DNA of 64,000 bases from Agromyces cavernae. GTDB lineage: Bacteria > Actinomycetota > Actinomycetes > Actinomycetales > Microbacteriaceae. The first letter of the stretch is position 1, and each line of letters starts with the position of its first letter. Shown here one piece after another: positions 17,150 through 26,332 of this stretch. The notes beneath the pieces are model-generated. The model was not told the DNA's origin. It made no database searches and saw only the letters and a program-made list of their open reading frames with translations. Position numbers and translations under genes: made by a program. The stretch spans positions 186,001 through 250,000 of the forward strand of contig NZ_JAJNMP010000004.1 of the NCBI RefSeq assembly GCF_021044935.1. The letters are read 5' to 3'.

Positions 17150-18139
17150 GTGGCCGGCACATTCTCCGTCGCAGATTCCGTCGAACTCGCCGTGGTCGAA
17201 CGAAGTGGTTTCATCGAGTCCAGGCACGCCGGCTCCGCCATCGTGCTCTCCCCCGAAGGCGAGGTGCTGCGCGCCCTCGGCGACGTCACGACGCCGATCT
17301 TCCCGCGCTCCTGCCTGAAGCCGTTCCAGGCGGTCGCGGTGATGACGTCGGGCGTCACGCTGCGGGGCGAGGATGCCGCGATCGCGAGTGCGAGTCACTC
17401 GGGCACCGCAGCACACGTCGCACTCGTGAGAAAGCTCCTCGAGCGCGCCTCACTGCCCGTTTCCGCGCTCGGCTGCCCGCCCGCCGCCCCGACCGACAAG
17501 GTCGCCCGCGACGAGCTCATCCGCTCGGGCGGGCCGCGTGACCGGGTCTACATGAACTGCTCGGGAAAGCACGCCGCGATGCTCAACGCGTGCGTCGAGA
17601 ACGACTGGTCGCTCGACGACTACCTCGACCCCCACCACCCGCTGCAGAAGCGCATCCTCGACGTCGTCGAACGGTTCACGGGCGAACGCCCCGCCTCGAC
17701 CGCGGTCGACGGCTGCGGCGCCCCTGTCCATGCCATCAGCCTCACCGCGCTCGGTCGCGGTGTGCAGAAGATCACGACGGCGGCGACGACCTCGCCGTTC
17801 GCGCTCTACCGCGAGGCGGCCGCACTCACCGAAGCCGTCCGCGAGAACCCGTGGGCGGTCGGCGGACCCGGTCAGCCCGACACGGTCGCGATCGAACGGC
17901 TCGGTGTCTTCGCGAAGGTCGGGGCCGAGGGCGTCATGGTGATGACGGCGCAGAACGGCACGACCACCGCCCTCAAGGTGCTCGACGGCTCCTCGCGCGC
18001 GTCGACGATCATCGCACTGCGACTGCTGGCAGCAGCGGGCGCCGTCGACGACGAGGCGATCGACGCCGTGCAGACCGAGCTCGACCTCTGGGTCATGGGC
18101 GGCGAACGACGGGTCGGCAAGGTGCGCGCGACCGTCTGA
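17150..18139 (+). CDS. L-asparaginase (type II, AnsA-like family)
   Basis: A 329-residue protein of the asparaginase family found in Rhizobium etli and actinobacteria, unrelated to the E. coli enzymes. Typical blocks are RSCLKPFQAVA, SASHSGTAAHV, NCSGKHAAML and DGCGAPVHAISL. It would release ammonia from asparagine in the cytoplasm; no signal peptide is seen. The GTG start is three bases after the gabT stop, so the two are one operon supplying nitrogen and carbon from amino compounds. Confidence 0.88.
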   Translation: MAGTFSVADSVELAVVERSGFIESRHAGSAIVLSPEGEVLRALGDVTTPIFPRSCLKPFQAVAVMTSGVTLRGEDAAIASASHSGTAAHVALVRKLLERASLPVSALGCPPAAPTDKVARDELIRSGGPRDRVYMNCSGKHAAMLNACVENDWSLDDYLDPHHPLQKRILDVVERFTGERPASTAVDGCGAPVHAISLTALGRGVQKITTAATTSPFALYREAAALTEAVRENPWAVGGPGQPDTVAIERLGVFAKVGAEGVMVMTAQNGTTTALKVLDGSSRASTIIALRLLAAAGAVDDEAIDAVQTELDLWVMGGERRVGKVRATV

Positions 18140-18156
18140 CCGCGAGCGCAACGCAT

Positions 18157-18189
18157 GGATGCCGCGGGATGGACTCCCCCGCGGCATCC
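18157..18189. terminator. Bidirectional hairpin between the asparaginase gene and potC
   Basis: A perfect 12-base stem (18157-18168 with 18178-18189), 9-base loop, between two convergent genes. Its outer ends are GGATGCC and GGCATCC. There is no T run. Confidence 0.7.
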
Positions 18190-18232
18190 GCCGTACTCGG
18201 CCTCGGTTCGGGTCGCCGAGGTCTTGTTCGCC

Positions 18233-19135
18233 TCAGCTGAGCCTGGCGAGGCGTTTCGCCCGTGCCGCCCTCGAGACCTGCGCGACGATCACGAGCACGA
18301 GGGCGAAGAGGAACACCGCCGACGCGATCACGTTGGCTTCGGCGGGAATGCCGCGCGACGCCGAGATGTAGATGTACTTCGGGAACGTCGACACCGAGCC
18401 GGAGTTGAAGTTGGTGATGATGAAGTCGTCGAAGCTCAGAGCGAACGAGAGCAGCGCCGCGGCCATGATGCCGGGCACGAGCAGCGGGAACGTGACCCGC
18501 CAGAACACCTGCGACGGTGAACCGTAGAGATCGCGCCCGGCCTCTTCGAGTGCGGGATCGAGGCTCGCGACGCGAGCCTTGACCGTGACCACGACGAAGC
18601 TGATGCAGAACATCGTGTGCGCCAGGATGATCGTCGTCATGTCCTTCGGGACACCCACCGCGAGGAACTGGGCCGCGAGGCCCGCGCCGAGGACGACCTC
18701 GGGGGTGGCCATCGGGAGGAAGAGCAAAAGGCTGATCGACGACCTGGCACGGAACCGGTACCGCACGAGCGCGATCGCGATCATCGTCCCCAGCGTCGTG
18801 GCGATGATCGTCGCGACGATGCCGATCACGATGCTGTTGGCGAAGGCCTCGCAGACCGCGCCACCCTCGACGTTGCAGACGTTGAGCCACTTGTCGAACG
18901 TGAAGCCGCGCCACGAGATGTTCGACTTGATGGAGTCGTTGAACGAGAACACGAGCGTGTAGACGATCGGGATGAGCAGGAACACGAACGCGATCACCGT
19001 GTACACGGGCAACAGCCAGTCGCCGAGCCCGATGCGCTGCCGTCGGACCCGCCCGCCGCGATGCCCCGAGTCTTCCTGTTGCTCGCTCTCTTGAAGCCCG
19101 CCGAGCACGGCGGCTGCCTGGACTTCGCCGCTCAC
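18233..19135 (-). CDS. potC: Polyamine ABC transporter permease (PotC-like)
   Basis: A 300-residue inner-membrane permease with six predicted segments after a charged N-terminus of about 40 residues. The cytoplasmic EAA loop reads LDPALEEAGRDLYGSPSQVFWRV. It pairs with PotB. The GTG at 19135 overlaps the potB stop as GTGA. It is the last gene of the potDABC operon and faces a terminator hairpin. Confidence 0.9.
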   Translation of the reverse strand: MSGEVQAAAVLGGLQESEQQEDSGHRGGRVRRQRIGLGDWLLPVYTVIAFVFLLIPIVYTLVFSFNDSIKSNISWRGFTFDKWLNVCNVEGGAVCEAFANSIVIGIVATIIATTLGTMIAIALVRYRFRARSSISLLLFLPMATPEVVLGAGLAAQFLAVGVPKDMTTIILAHTMFCISFVVVTVKARVASLDPALEEAGRDLYGSPSQVFWRVTFPLLVPGIMAAALLSFALSFDDFIITNFNSGSVSTFPKYIYISASRGIPAEANVIASAVFLFALVLVIVAQVSRAARAKRLARLS

Positions 19136-20043
19136 AGCAGGTCCTCCGTTCCGGAACGCTTCACGTAGATGCCGACGAGCACGAGGATCGCGGCCATGAG
19201 GATGATCGACAGCGCTGCGGCCGCCGGGTAATTGAGCAGGACGAGGAAGTTCGCCTCGATGACGTTGCCCATCATCTGCGTGTCGGGCCCGCCGAGGAAG
19301 TCGCGACTCGCGTTCACGTAGTCGCCCGCGGCGGGGATGAACGTCAGCAGCGTGCCCGCGACGATGCCCGGCATCGAGAGCGGGATCGTGACCTTGCGGA
19401 ACACGGTGAACGGGTTGGCGTAGAGGTCGCTGCCCGCCTCGAGGTACCGCAGGTCGAGGCGCTCGAGGGTCGTGTACAGCGGCAGCGTCATGAACGGGAT
19501 GAAGTTGTAGGTCAACCCGAAGATGACGGCGGCCGGGGTGCCGGTGAAGTGCGCATCGGGCGCCATCAGCGAGAGCGCCTTCAGCGACGTGATGATGAAC
19601 GACTCGTCGGAGAGCAGCTGCTTCCACGCGAGGGTCCGCAGCAGGAAGCTGATGAAGAACGGCGCGATCACGAGGACGAGCATGACGCTCTGCAGCAGCG
19701 GCCAGCGGCGCGCCTTCACGCCGATGAAGTACGCGAGGGGGTAGCTGAACGCGAGGGCGAGCACCGTCGCGACGAGCGCATAACCGAACGAACGCAGGAT
19801 GTGCGGCCAGTACTCCTGCACCACCGTCACGTAGTTCTGCCAGTTGAACGCGTAGTCGTACACGCCGATGTCGCCGAACTCGTTGGGGGCCTGGAGCGAC
19901 GTCAGGATGAGCGAGATCAGTGGCGTCAGGAAGAACAGCACCATGTAGAGGATGCCGGGCAGGAGAAGGAAGAGCGCGATCCGGCTCTTGCGCTTCGGTG
20001 CCTGCGGCTGCGCCTCCGTCGTGGTGAACGCTGCGAAGGCCAT
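19132..20043 (-). CDS. potB: Polyamine ABC transporter permease (PotB-like)
   Basis: A 303-residue permease with six membrane segments. Family marks are FLLRTLAWKQLL, YNFIPFMTLPLY and the EAA loop RYLEAGSDLYANPFTVFRKV. The ATG at 20043 lies two bases after the potA stop, with GAGGAG inside the end of potA as its ribosome site. Confidence 0.92.
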   Translation of the reverse strand: MAFAAFTTTEAQPQAPKRKSRIALFLLLPGILYMVLFFLTPLISLILTSLQAPNEFGDIGVYDYAFNWQNYVTVVQEYWPHILRSFGYALVATVLALAFSYPLAYFIGVKARRWPLLQSVMLVLVIAPFFISFLLRTLAWKQLLSDESFIITSLKALSLMAPDAHFTGTPAAVIFGLTYNFIPFMTLPLYTTLERLDLRYLEAGSDLYANPFTVFRKVTIPLSMPGIVAGTLLTFIPAAGDYVNASRDFLGGPDTQMMGNVIEANFLVLLNYPAAAALSIILMAAILVLVGIYVKRSGTEDLL

Positions 20044-20045
20044 CG

Positions 20046-21251
20046 TCAGCTCTCCTCGAGCTCCGCGACGAGCGCCTCGCGACGCTGCACGGCGATGGCA
20101 TGGGTGTCGTCGTCGGCCGCGAACTTCCCGGCGTCCGCCAGGTCGTCGTCGAGCCCGAATCCATGCTCGACGTCCCAGCTGATCCACACCTCGTCACCCT
20201 CGGACGCGATCGGACCGATGCCGATGTTCTGCGCGAAGACGGTGACCGTGCCGACGCCCGTGATCGAAACGATGTACTGGGTGCTGACACCCGAGAACGA
20301 GACGTCGATGACGTGGCCCGGGCCGAGCACGTTGCGCGACGACGACTCCGCCGGCGCATCGCGGTGCAGTGCGACCTTCTCGGGCCGCACCCCGATGGTG
20401 ACCTGGCCCTGGTGTCGTGCGGCGCGGGCGGTGGGCACGACGAGGCGCGCACCCTGCACGTCGACCGCGATCGCGGTGTCGGTCGTGCCGACGACGCGGC
20501 CGGTGAACAGGTTGGACTGGCCGAGGAAGTTGGCGACGAACACGGTGCGCGGCAGTTCGTAGAGCTGCTCGGGCGCACCCATCTGCTCGATCGCGCCCTT
20601 GTTCATGACGGCGACGGTGTCGGCCATGGTCATGGCCTCCTCCTGGTCGTGCGTCACGTGGAGGAACGTGAGGCCGACCTCCTCCTGGATGGTCTTGAGC
20701 TCGAGCTGCATCTGCCGGCGGAGCTTCAGGTCGAGTGCACCCAGCGGCTCGTCGAGCAGCAGGAGGGCGGGACGGTTGACGATCGCCCGGGCGAGCGCCA
20801 CGCGCTGCTGCTGTCCGCCCGACAGCTGCGCCGGGCGGCGCTGCGCGAGGTGGTCGAGTTCGACGAGGCGCAGCGCCTCGTGCGCGCGGGTGTCGGCGTC
20901 GCCGATGCGGCGGCGCTTCAGCCCGAACGCGACGTTCTCGATGATCGACATGTGCGGGAACAGGGCATAGCTCTGGAACACCGTGTTGACCGGTCGTTGG
21001 TGCGCCTTCGTATCGGTCACGTCGGTGCCGCCGATGAGGATGCGACCGCGCGTGGGCTCCTCGAGTCCGGCCACGAGCCGCAGGGTCGTCGTCTTGCCGC
21101 AGCCCGACGGCCCGAGCAGGGCGAAGAACGATCCGGCCGGGATGGTGAGGTCGAGCTCTTCGATCGCGGTGAACCCGGGGAAGCGCTTCTGGATGCCGAC
21201 GAGTTCGAGGTCGGCGCCTCGCTCGGCGAATTCGCGAACGGACACGCTCAC
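20046..21251 (-). CDS. potA: Polyamine ABC transporter ATP-binding protein (PotA-like)
   Basis: A 401-residue ATPase with Walker A GPSGCGKTT (about 47-55), Q-loop FQSYALFPHM, signature LSGGQQQRVALARA, Walker B LLLDEPLGALD and H-loop THDQEEA. The C-terminal third is a TOBE regulatory domain (VTIGVRPEKVAL). An extra acidic tail of about 40 residues (FGLDDDLADAGKF onward) follows. The GTG at 21251 overlaps the potD stop as GTGA. It energises PotBC. Confidence 0.92.
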   Translation of the reverse strand: MSVSVREFAERGADLELVGIQKRFPGFTAIEELDLTIPAGSFFALLGPSGCGKTTTLRLVAGLEEPTRGRILIGGTDVTDTKAHQRPVNTVFQSYALFPHMSIIENVAFGLKRRRIGDADTRAHEALRLVELDHLAQRRPAQLSGGQQQRVALARAIVNRPALLLLDEPLGALDLKLRRQMQLELKTIQEEVGLTFLHVTHDQEEAMTMADTVAVMNKGAIEQMGAPEQLYELPRTVFVANFLGQSNLFTGRVVGTTDTAIAVDVQGARLVVPTARAARHQGQVTIGVRPEKVALHRDAPAESSSRNVLGPGHVIDVSFSGVSTQYIVSITGVGTVTVFAQNIGIGPIASEGDEVWISWDVEHGFGLDDDLADAGKFAADDDTHAIAVQRREALVAELEES

Positions 21252-22489
21252 GACCCCAGCAGGATGGCCTGGAACTCGGCCTGGTACTTCTGCTCTTCTG
21301 CACCCGAGAGCGAACGGAAGATGTGCGCCTGCGACAGCGTCTCTTCGTTCGGGAAGATCAGCTGGTTCTCGGCGAGCGCGGGGTCGATGGCGATCGCGGC
21401 TTCCTTCGCCCCGACGACGGGGGTGATGAAGTTCACCCAGGCCGCGACTTCGGCGGCCACCTCGGGCTCGTAGTAGTAGTTGATGAGCGTCTCGGCGTTC
21501 GTCTTGCGCGGCGAGCCGATCGGCACGATGAAGTTGTCGTTCCACAGCGTTCCGCCCGCCGACGGGATCGCGAACTCCCACTTGTCGCCTGCCTCGGCGT
21601 TGATCACCGTGATGTCGCCAGACCAGACGATCGCCGCGAGGGTGTCTTCGTTCTTCAGGTCCTCGAGGTACGAGTTGCCCTTGATGTTGCGCACCTGACC
21701 GTCGGAGACCTGCTGCTGCAGCAGGTCGATCGCCGTGCTGAACTCCTCGTCGCCCCAATCGCCCGAGATGTCGACGCCCTGCTCGAGCATGATGCAGCCC
21801 ATCGTGTCGCGCATCTCGGAGAGCACGCCGACGCGGCCCTTGAGTGACGTGTCCCAGAGGTCGGATACGCTCGACAGCCCGCCGGGGATCGCCTCCTTGT
21901 TCCAGGCGATTCCGGCGAAGCCGCCCTGCCACGGCACCGAGAACTTGCGGTCGGGATCGAAGTCGGGATTCTGCAGTGACGGCGTGAGGTTGGCGAGATT
22001 CGGGAGATTCGCGTGGTCGAGTTCCTGCCCGTAACCGAGCCGGATCCAGCGAGCGATCATCCAGTCGGTGAGCACCGAGAGGTCGGCACCGATGTCCTGG
22101 CCGAGCGCCAGTTGGTCTTTCACCTTGCCGTAGTAGGTGTTGTTGTCATCGACGGCGACCTCGTAGTTCACCTCGATGCCGGTCTGCTCGGTGAACGCGA
22201 CCAGCGTCGGGTAGTTGCCCGCGTCGTCTTCGTCGATGTACGCCGCCCAGTTCGCCCAGTTGAGCGTCTTGTCGGTCGACGAGGCGTCGGCGGCGGGTGT
22301 GGGCTTCGTTGCGCCGCCACCGGCCGCACACGCAGCGAGCGCGAGCGCGGTCGCGCCGGCACCTGCGCCGGCGAGCAGGGTGCGGCGGTTCAGCTGCGCT
22401 CGACGCGCCTGCGCGATCAGGTTGCGGATCATCGGGTCCTGGGGAAGAGGCCGGGGGCTCACGAGCGACTCCATTCGTTGCAGGCTCAT
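21248..22489 (-). CDS. potD: Polyamine-binding lipoprotein (PotD-like), probable Tat signal
   Basis: A 413-residue binding protein. The N-terminus has QLNRRTLLAGAGAGATALA then a lipobox ALAAC, a twin-arginine-type lipoprotein signal. The mature part is a PotD/PotF-like SBP_bac fold (LNWANWAAYIDEDDAGNYPTL opens it). It captures spermidine or putrescine outside the membrane. The ATG at 22489 is first in the operon; an ATG five codons on is an alternative. No good ribosome site is visible for either. Confidence 0.88.
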   Translation of the reverse strand: MSLQRMESLVSPRPLPQDPMIRNLIAQARRAQLNRRTLLAGAGAGATALALAACAAGGGATKPTPAADASSTDKTLNWANWAAYIDEDDAGNYPTLVAFTEQTGIEVNYEVAVDDNNTYYGKVKDQLALGQDIGADLSVLTDWMIARWIRLGYGQELDHANLPNLANLTPSLQNPDFDPDRKFSVPWQGGFAGIAWNKEAIPGGLSSVSDLWDTSLKGRVGVLSEMRDTMGCIMLEQGVDISGDWGDEEFSTAIDLLQQQVSDGQVRNIKGNSYLEDLKNEDTLAAIVWSGDITVINAEAGDKWEFAIPSAGGTLWNDNFIVPIGSPRKTNAETLINYYYEPEVAAEVAAWVNFITPVVGAKEAAIAIDPALAENQLIFPNEETLSQAHIFRSLSGAEEQKYQAEFQAILLGS

Positions 22490-22534
22490 TCGGGGTGGGA
22501 AGATACTGACACACTGCAGGCGGATTTGTTCCCA

Positions 22535-22563
22535 ATAATGTCCGAATCGTTAATTTTCGGGAA
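22535..22563 (-). promoter_or_regulatory. Candidate sigma-70-type promoter of the pot operon, inside the end of the EccC-like gene
   Basis: On the minus strand TTCCCG (22558-22563) and CATTAT (22535-22540) are 17 bases apart, about 46 bases before the potD start. The region is unusually AT-rich for this genome. A GTTCCC/GGGAAC inverted pair (22528-22533, 22559-22564) flanks the -10 and could be an operator. The -35 and the stop codon of the upstream gene overlap. Confidence 0.4.
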
Positions 22564-25500
22564 CATTCGATTCGGATTCAGTGCTCCGTTCTGCTTCGCA
22601 CGCCGGATTCGGTTGTATCGTCGGCGGCCAGCCGTGTCGGCGGGCGGGCCCGCCCCCGGAACTCGACCAGCATTGGCCGCTCCCCTCGTCGAGCAACGGG
22701 GGCAGCACGCGATCCCGGATCAGTGCCCGGTACTCGTGCGCACCTCCGTACACCACGATGACCGCGTTCTCGCGGATGCGCGCGGCGAGCGCCCAGTTCG
22801 CCGCCCACGCGTCGGCGTCGCCGACGAACACCGTCGGCCCGTGGTGGTCGCCCGCCTCGGAACCCGCGCGCCCCGCGACATCCGCCCCTGCTGCGATGAG
22901 GGTGGGAACCCCTCCCGCTGAGCGGATCGCTGCGGCGGCGGCGGTCGGTGCCGCGGCGACGACCGCATAGACTCCGCCGCCCAGCAACTGCAGCGAGGGC
23001 TCGTCACTATGCCCTGCCCGCGGCAGCGGGTCGGCGTCGACCACCTGCACCCGGTGCCCGCGCCATTGGGCCGATCCGGGCGGCTCGTCGGTGCGCCACA
23101 GGCCGCCGACGCCGCCCGATTGCACGAGGTCGGACCTCGTGGCGTGGTGCAGCAGCAGGCGCGCACCGAATGCGTCGCGCATGCCGGAGGCCAGCCCGTG
23201 CGGCTGCGAGGCTGCCGCGGCGACCCAGAGGCCGTGTGCCCGTCCCTCGCGGAGCAACGCCTCCACTGCATCGAGCGCAGCCAGTCGATAGTCATCGGGC
23301 CACGACCGGAACCGCACGTCGAGGTCGTCGATGACGACGAGTCGCGGGCAGTCGCCGCCGCCGCGCACCGCGGCGAGCAGCCCATGCAGGGCATCCCACA
23401 CCGCGCTTCGCGCGCCGTCGAGCACGAGCACCGACTCGGCTCCGTGCACCGCGGCCACGGCCTCCGCCGTCGCGGCCAGCGCCCCGGTACGACCGCTGCC
23501 CGGTGCGCCGAGCACGAGGAGGTGCCCGTCGGCTGCCGGGAACCACGTCGCGAGGCTGCGGCGCTGATGTTCGGGTTCGTCGGCGAGGCCGATCGCGAAC
23601 GCGTCCAGTCCGGCGTCGGCCTGCGAGGATGCCGCATCCGCTGTCCCGCCGGCGGATCGCACGAGCGTATCGAGCTGGACGCGCCCGACGCGGTTCGGCA
23701 AGGGGTCGAGCCACGGCCTTCGGGCCTGCGGCGCCGCCGCGTTCGCGACCCGCGCGCCGGTGAGCGCCGCCACGTCGACGACGGCCGACTGGAACGTCAT
23801 CGGACACCCGTCGCCACGGTCGACGATGCCGCGCCCAGGGGTGTCGGGCGCGATCTCGGCGGCGGACTCGACGCCGACGACAGCGATGCTGTCGGCCCGC
23901 TGCATCACCCGCAACGACACGCGGATCGCGCAGTTGGCCGTGACCTGCTCGCGCACCACGCCGTTCGGCCGCTGCGACGCGAGTACCAGGTGCAGGCCCA
24001 GCGAGCGGCCGCGGGCGGCGATGTCGGCGATGACCGCGCCGAGTTCGGGGAACCGCTCGATCATGGCCTGGAACTCGTCGACGACGAGGACGAGCCTGGC
24101 CAGTTCGATTCCGGTGTCGAGCGAGCGGATGTCCCGGACCCCGGCCTGCGCCAGCACGCGCTCGCGGTGGCGCAGCTCGGCACGCAGGCTCAGCACCGCG
24201 CGTTCGGCCTCGCCCTCATCGAGATCGGTGACGACTCCCGTCACGTGCGGGAGCTCGCGGATCGGCTCGAACGCCGCGCCGCCCTTGAAGTCGACGAGCA
24301 GGAACGCGACACGATCAGGCGGATAGGCGCGCGCGAGGCCGGTGAGCCACGAGAGCAGGAACTCGCTCTTGCCGCTGCCCGTCGTTCCGGCGACGAGCGC
24401 ATGCGGGCCGTGCTGCACGAGGTCGATCACGAGCGGGCCCCCTCCCGTAGCGCCGACCGCGACGGCGAGCGATGACCGTGATCCGCGGTCCACTTCGGGC
24501 TGACCGAGCTCGCCGAGCGCCACTCGAGTGGGCAGCTCGGCGACGGCGGTCCCGACGCCGGCACGTTCGGCGACGCGCGCCGCCGCCTCCGCCCACGCGA
24601 GCGCGTCGGCCGCCCCCGTGAGGGACGGCACCATCGGCACCGGTTGTGCGCCGCCCGGGCGCCGCACGAGTGCTGAACCCGGTGCATCGACGCGGACGAT
24701 CGTCTGGAGCCCGGGAGGCAGCGCCGCCGTATCTGTGGCGACGGCGATCAGTGCGGTGCCTTCTGTCGAACGGCGGTTCGACCCGGAGCCGAATGTCGGC
24801 GGCGGGCCGACGTCGTTCGCCTGCCCACCCTCACTTCCCGTACGGTCGAGCACTCGCAACCGCTCTGGGCCCGTGACGGAGTGGGGCAGCCGCCCGGCCC
24901 ACCCCCAATCGGCGGAGCGGGGAATCTCGAGCCCGAGTCCACCGGGCACCCCGTGATGGGCGCACTGCACGACCGCCGCTCGCGCAGCCGCCAGGGCGAG
25001 CGGGCGGGCGCCGACGAAGCCGATACCTCCGTACGGGTCCGCGAGCACCGGAGCCCCCTCGAGCGATGCGGCCCGAGCAAGCAGGAGGCGTTCGTCGGAA
25101 TCGACGGGCGTGCCGTCGACACGGAGGGCGCTGCGGGCCGATCCGCTGCCGACGACGATCGCCGGCAGCGGGCCGCCCTGCCAGGCCGGCGGTGTCATGC
25201 GCTCGACGAGCGAGGCCGGCGACGGTGCCCGCCGCCACGCCGCACGGCGCTCGGATTCATGACGCGCGTCGATGTCGTCGCGGAGCTCGTCGAGCTTTCG
25301 GGCACGCTCGACGCGAGCGCGCCGGCGTCGGGCGCGCCCCTGTCGCTTCGCGTCGATCATGGACGCGATCGCCACCACCGGGCCGAGGACCGCGAAGACG
25401 AGCGAGAACGGCGACCCGGTGATCGCCCACAGCGCGAGTGCTCCCCCGATGGGCGCGAGCACCGCGAGCAGCGGGAATCCGGGCCGCTCGGGTTCAGCCG

Positions 25501-25564
25501 GCGGCGCGGGCAGGGCGAGCGGGACATCGACGACTGGCGGTTCGGTGAGATCGAGCGTACGCAC
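22550..25564 (-). CDS. EccC/FtsK-SpoIIIE-type membrane ATPase
   Basis: A 1004-residue protein. Two membrane segments (about 30-70) are followed by a basic helix, a non-catalytic region, then a complete FtsK/SpoIIIE ATPase with Walker A GTTGSGKS (393-400), FLLVDFKGG (421-429), Walker B LVLVVDE (491-497) and ASQRPNG (529-535). A second, weaker ATPase module has GAPGSGRTG (686-694) and LVVIDDLDV (742-750). The layout resembles EccC of type VII secretion with one module fewer. Its TAA stop lies in the potD promoter. Last gene of the kinase/FHA operon. GTG start. It would drive export or assembly at the membrane; substrate unknown. Confidence 0.8.
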   Translation of the reverse strand: MRTLDLTEPPVVDVPLALPAPPAEPERPGFPLLAVLAPIGGALALWAITGSPFSLVFAVLGPVVAIASMIDAKRQGRARRRRARVERARKLDELRDDIDARHESERRAAWRRAPSPASLVERMTPPAWQGGPLPAIVVGSGSARSALRVDGTPVDSDERLLLARAASLEGAPVLADPYGGIGFVGARPLALAAARAAVVQCAHHGVPGGLGLEIPRSADWGWAGRLPHSVTGPERLRVLDRTGSEGGQANDVGPPPTFGSGSNRRSTEGTALIAVATDTAALPPGLQTIVRVDAPGSALVRRPGGAQPVPMVPSLTGAADALAWAEAAARVAERAGVGTAVAELPTRVALGELGQPEVDRGSRSSLAVAVGATGGGPLVIDLVQHGPHALVAGTTGSGKSEFLLSWLTGLARAYPPDRVAFLLVDFKGGAAFEPIRELPHVTGVVTDLDEGEAERAVLSLRAELRHRERVLAQAGVRDIRSLDTGIELARLVLVVDEFQAMIERFPELGAVIADIAARGRSLGLHLVLASQRPNGVVREQVTANCAIRVSLRVMQRADSIAVVGVESAAEIAPDTPGRGIVDRGDGCPMTFQSAVVDVAALTGARVANAAAPQARRPWLDPLPNRVGRVQLDTLVRSAGGTADAASSQADAGLDAFAIGLADEPEHQRRSLATWFPAADGHLLVLGAPGSGRTGALAATAEAVAAVHGAESVLVLDGARSAVWDALHGLLAAVRGGGDCPRLVVIDDLDVRFRSWPDDYRLAALDAVEALLREGRAHGLWVAAAASQPHGLASGMRDAFGARLLLHHATRSDLVQSGGVGGLWRTDEPPGSAQWRGHRVQVVDADPLPRAGHSDEPSLQLLGGGVYAVVAAAPTAAAAAIRSAGGVPTLIAAGADVAGRAGSEAGDHHGPTVFVGDADAWAANWALAARIRENAVIVVYGGAHEYRALIRDRVLPPLLDEGSGQCWSSSGGGPARRHGWPPTIQPNPACEAERSTESESNVPEN

Positions 25565-25681
25565 GGGGACATCCGATCAGCTACCGGCCCGGTCAACCCG
25601 ACCGATCGGCGCAACCGTCCGGAACGATGCGTCGAGCGTCCTTGTCGAGGACGAGTCGCGGACGCGTGGGTGGGCGCGGAA

Positions 25682-26332
25682 TCAGCCGACGACGAACGAC
25701 TGCTCGGCGAGCTCCACCCGGCTCCCGCGCGGCACGAGATAGCGTCGGCCCGGCTCGCAGCGCAAGGCACCGTCGTCGGGGCGCCGCACGACCGTGCCGT
25801 TCGCCGAGAACCGGTCGGCGACCCACAGCGTGCCCTCGTGTTCGCCGAACTCGAGGTGGGTCTTCGAGACCGAGAGGGTGCGGTCGGCGATCTGCACGAG
25901 GTGGTCGAACTGTTCGCCCGGTTGCGGAAGCGGGCGCCTGCCGATGAGGCCGGTGCCGAAGACCGTGCGCGTCTCGCCCGTACTGAACTTCAGGACGAAC
26001 CGAGACGGATGCTCCGTGGCCGACGTGGCCGTCTGCGTCTCGGCGCCGGCAGCGGCATCCGACCCGATCGCGGCCGGCGGCGCCTCGGATGCGATCGCGT
26101 CATGCTCGGCGCCGGAATCGATGGCGGTCGCGGCACGGAATCCGTCGACCGGGACGCTCACCACGCCGCTCTGGCGCCGCGTCGGACGCTCGAGCGGATC
26201 GAGGATCGTGGTGTCGCCGGGCCGGGGGTCGGCTCGCCGCCGCGACTCGGGTGTGGCGCTCGTCGAGCTGCCGCATTCACCGCAGAACATCGCGCCGTCG
26301 GGCAGCTCGGCACCGCAGATGGCGCATCTCAC
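25682..26332 (-). CDS. Zinc-ribbon plus FHA-domain protein
   Basis: A 216-residue protein. Residues 3-20 form a CxxC..CxxC zinc ribbon (CAIC, then CGEC). A low-complexity Ala/Asp/Glu middle follows, and the C-terminal 95 residues are an FHA domain: GRRPL, the Ser/His pair in SVSKTHLEF, and SANGT. FHA domains bind phosphothreonine, so it is a likely reader of the kinase encoded six genes upstream. The GTG start overlaps the upstream stop as GTGA; 117 bases with no recognisable feature separate it from the ATPase gene. Confidence 0.85.
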   Translation of the reverse strand: MRCAICGAELPDGAMFCGECGSSTSATPESRRRADPRPGDTTILDPLERPTRRQSGVVSVPVDGFRAATAIDSGAEHDAIASEAPPAAIGSDAAAGAETQTATSATEHPSRFVLKFSTGETRTVFGTGLIGRRPLPQPGEQFDHLVQIADRTLSVSKTHLEFGEHEGTLWVADRFSANGTVVRRPDDGALRCEPGRRYLVPRGSRVELAEQSFVVG

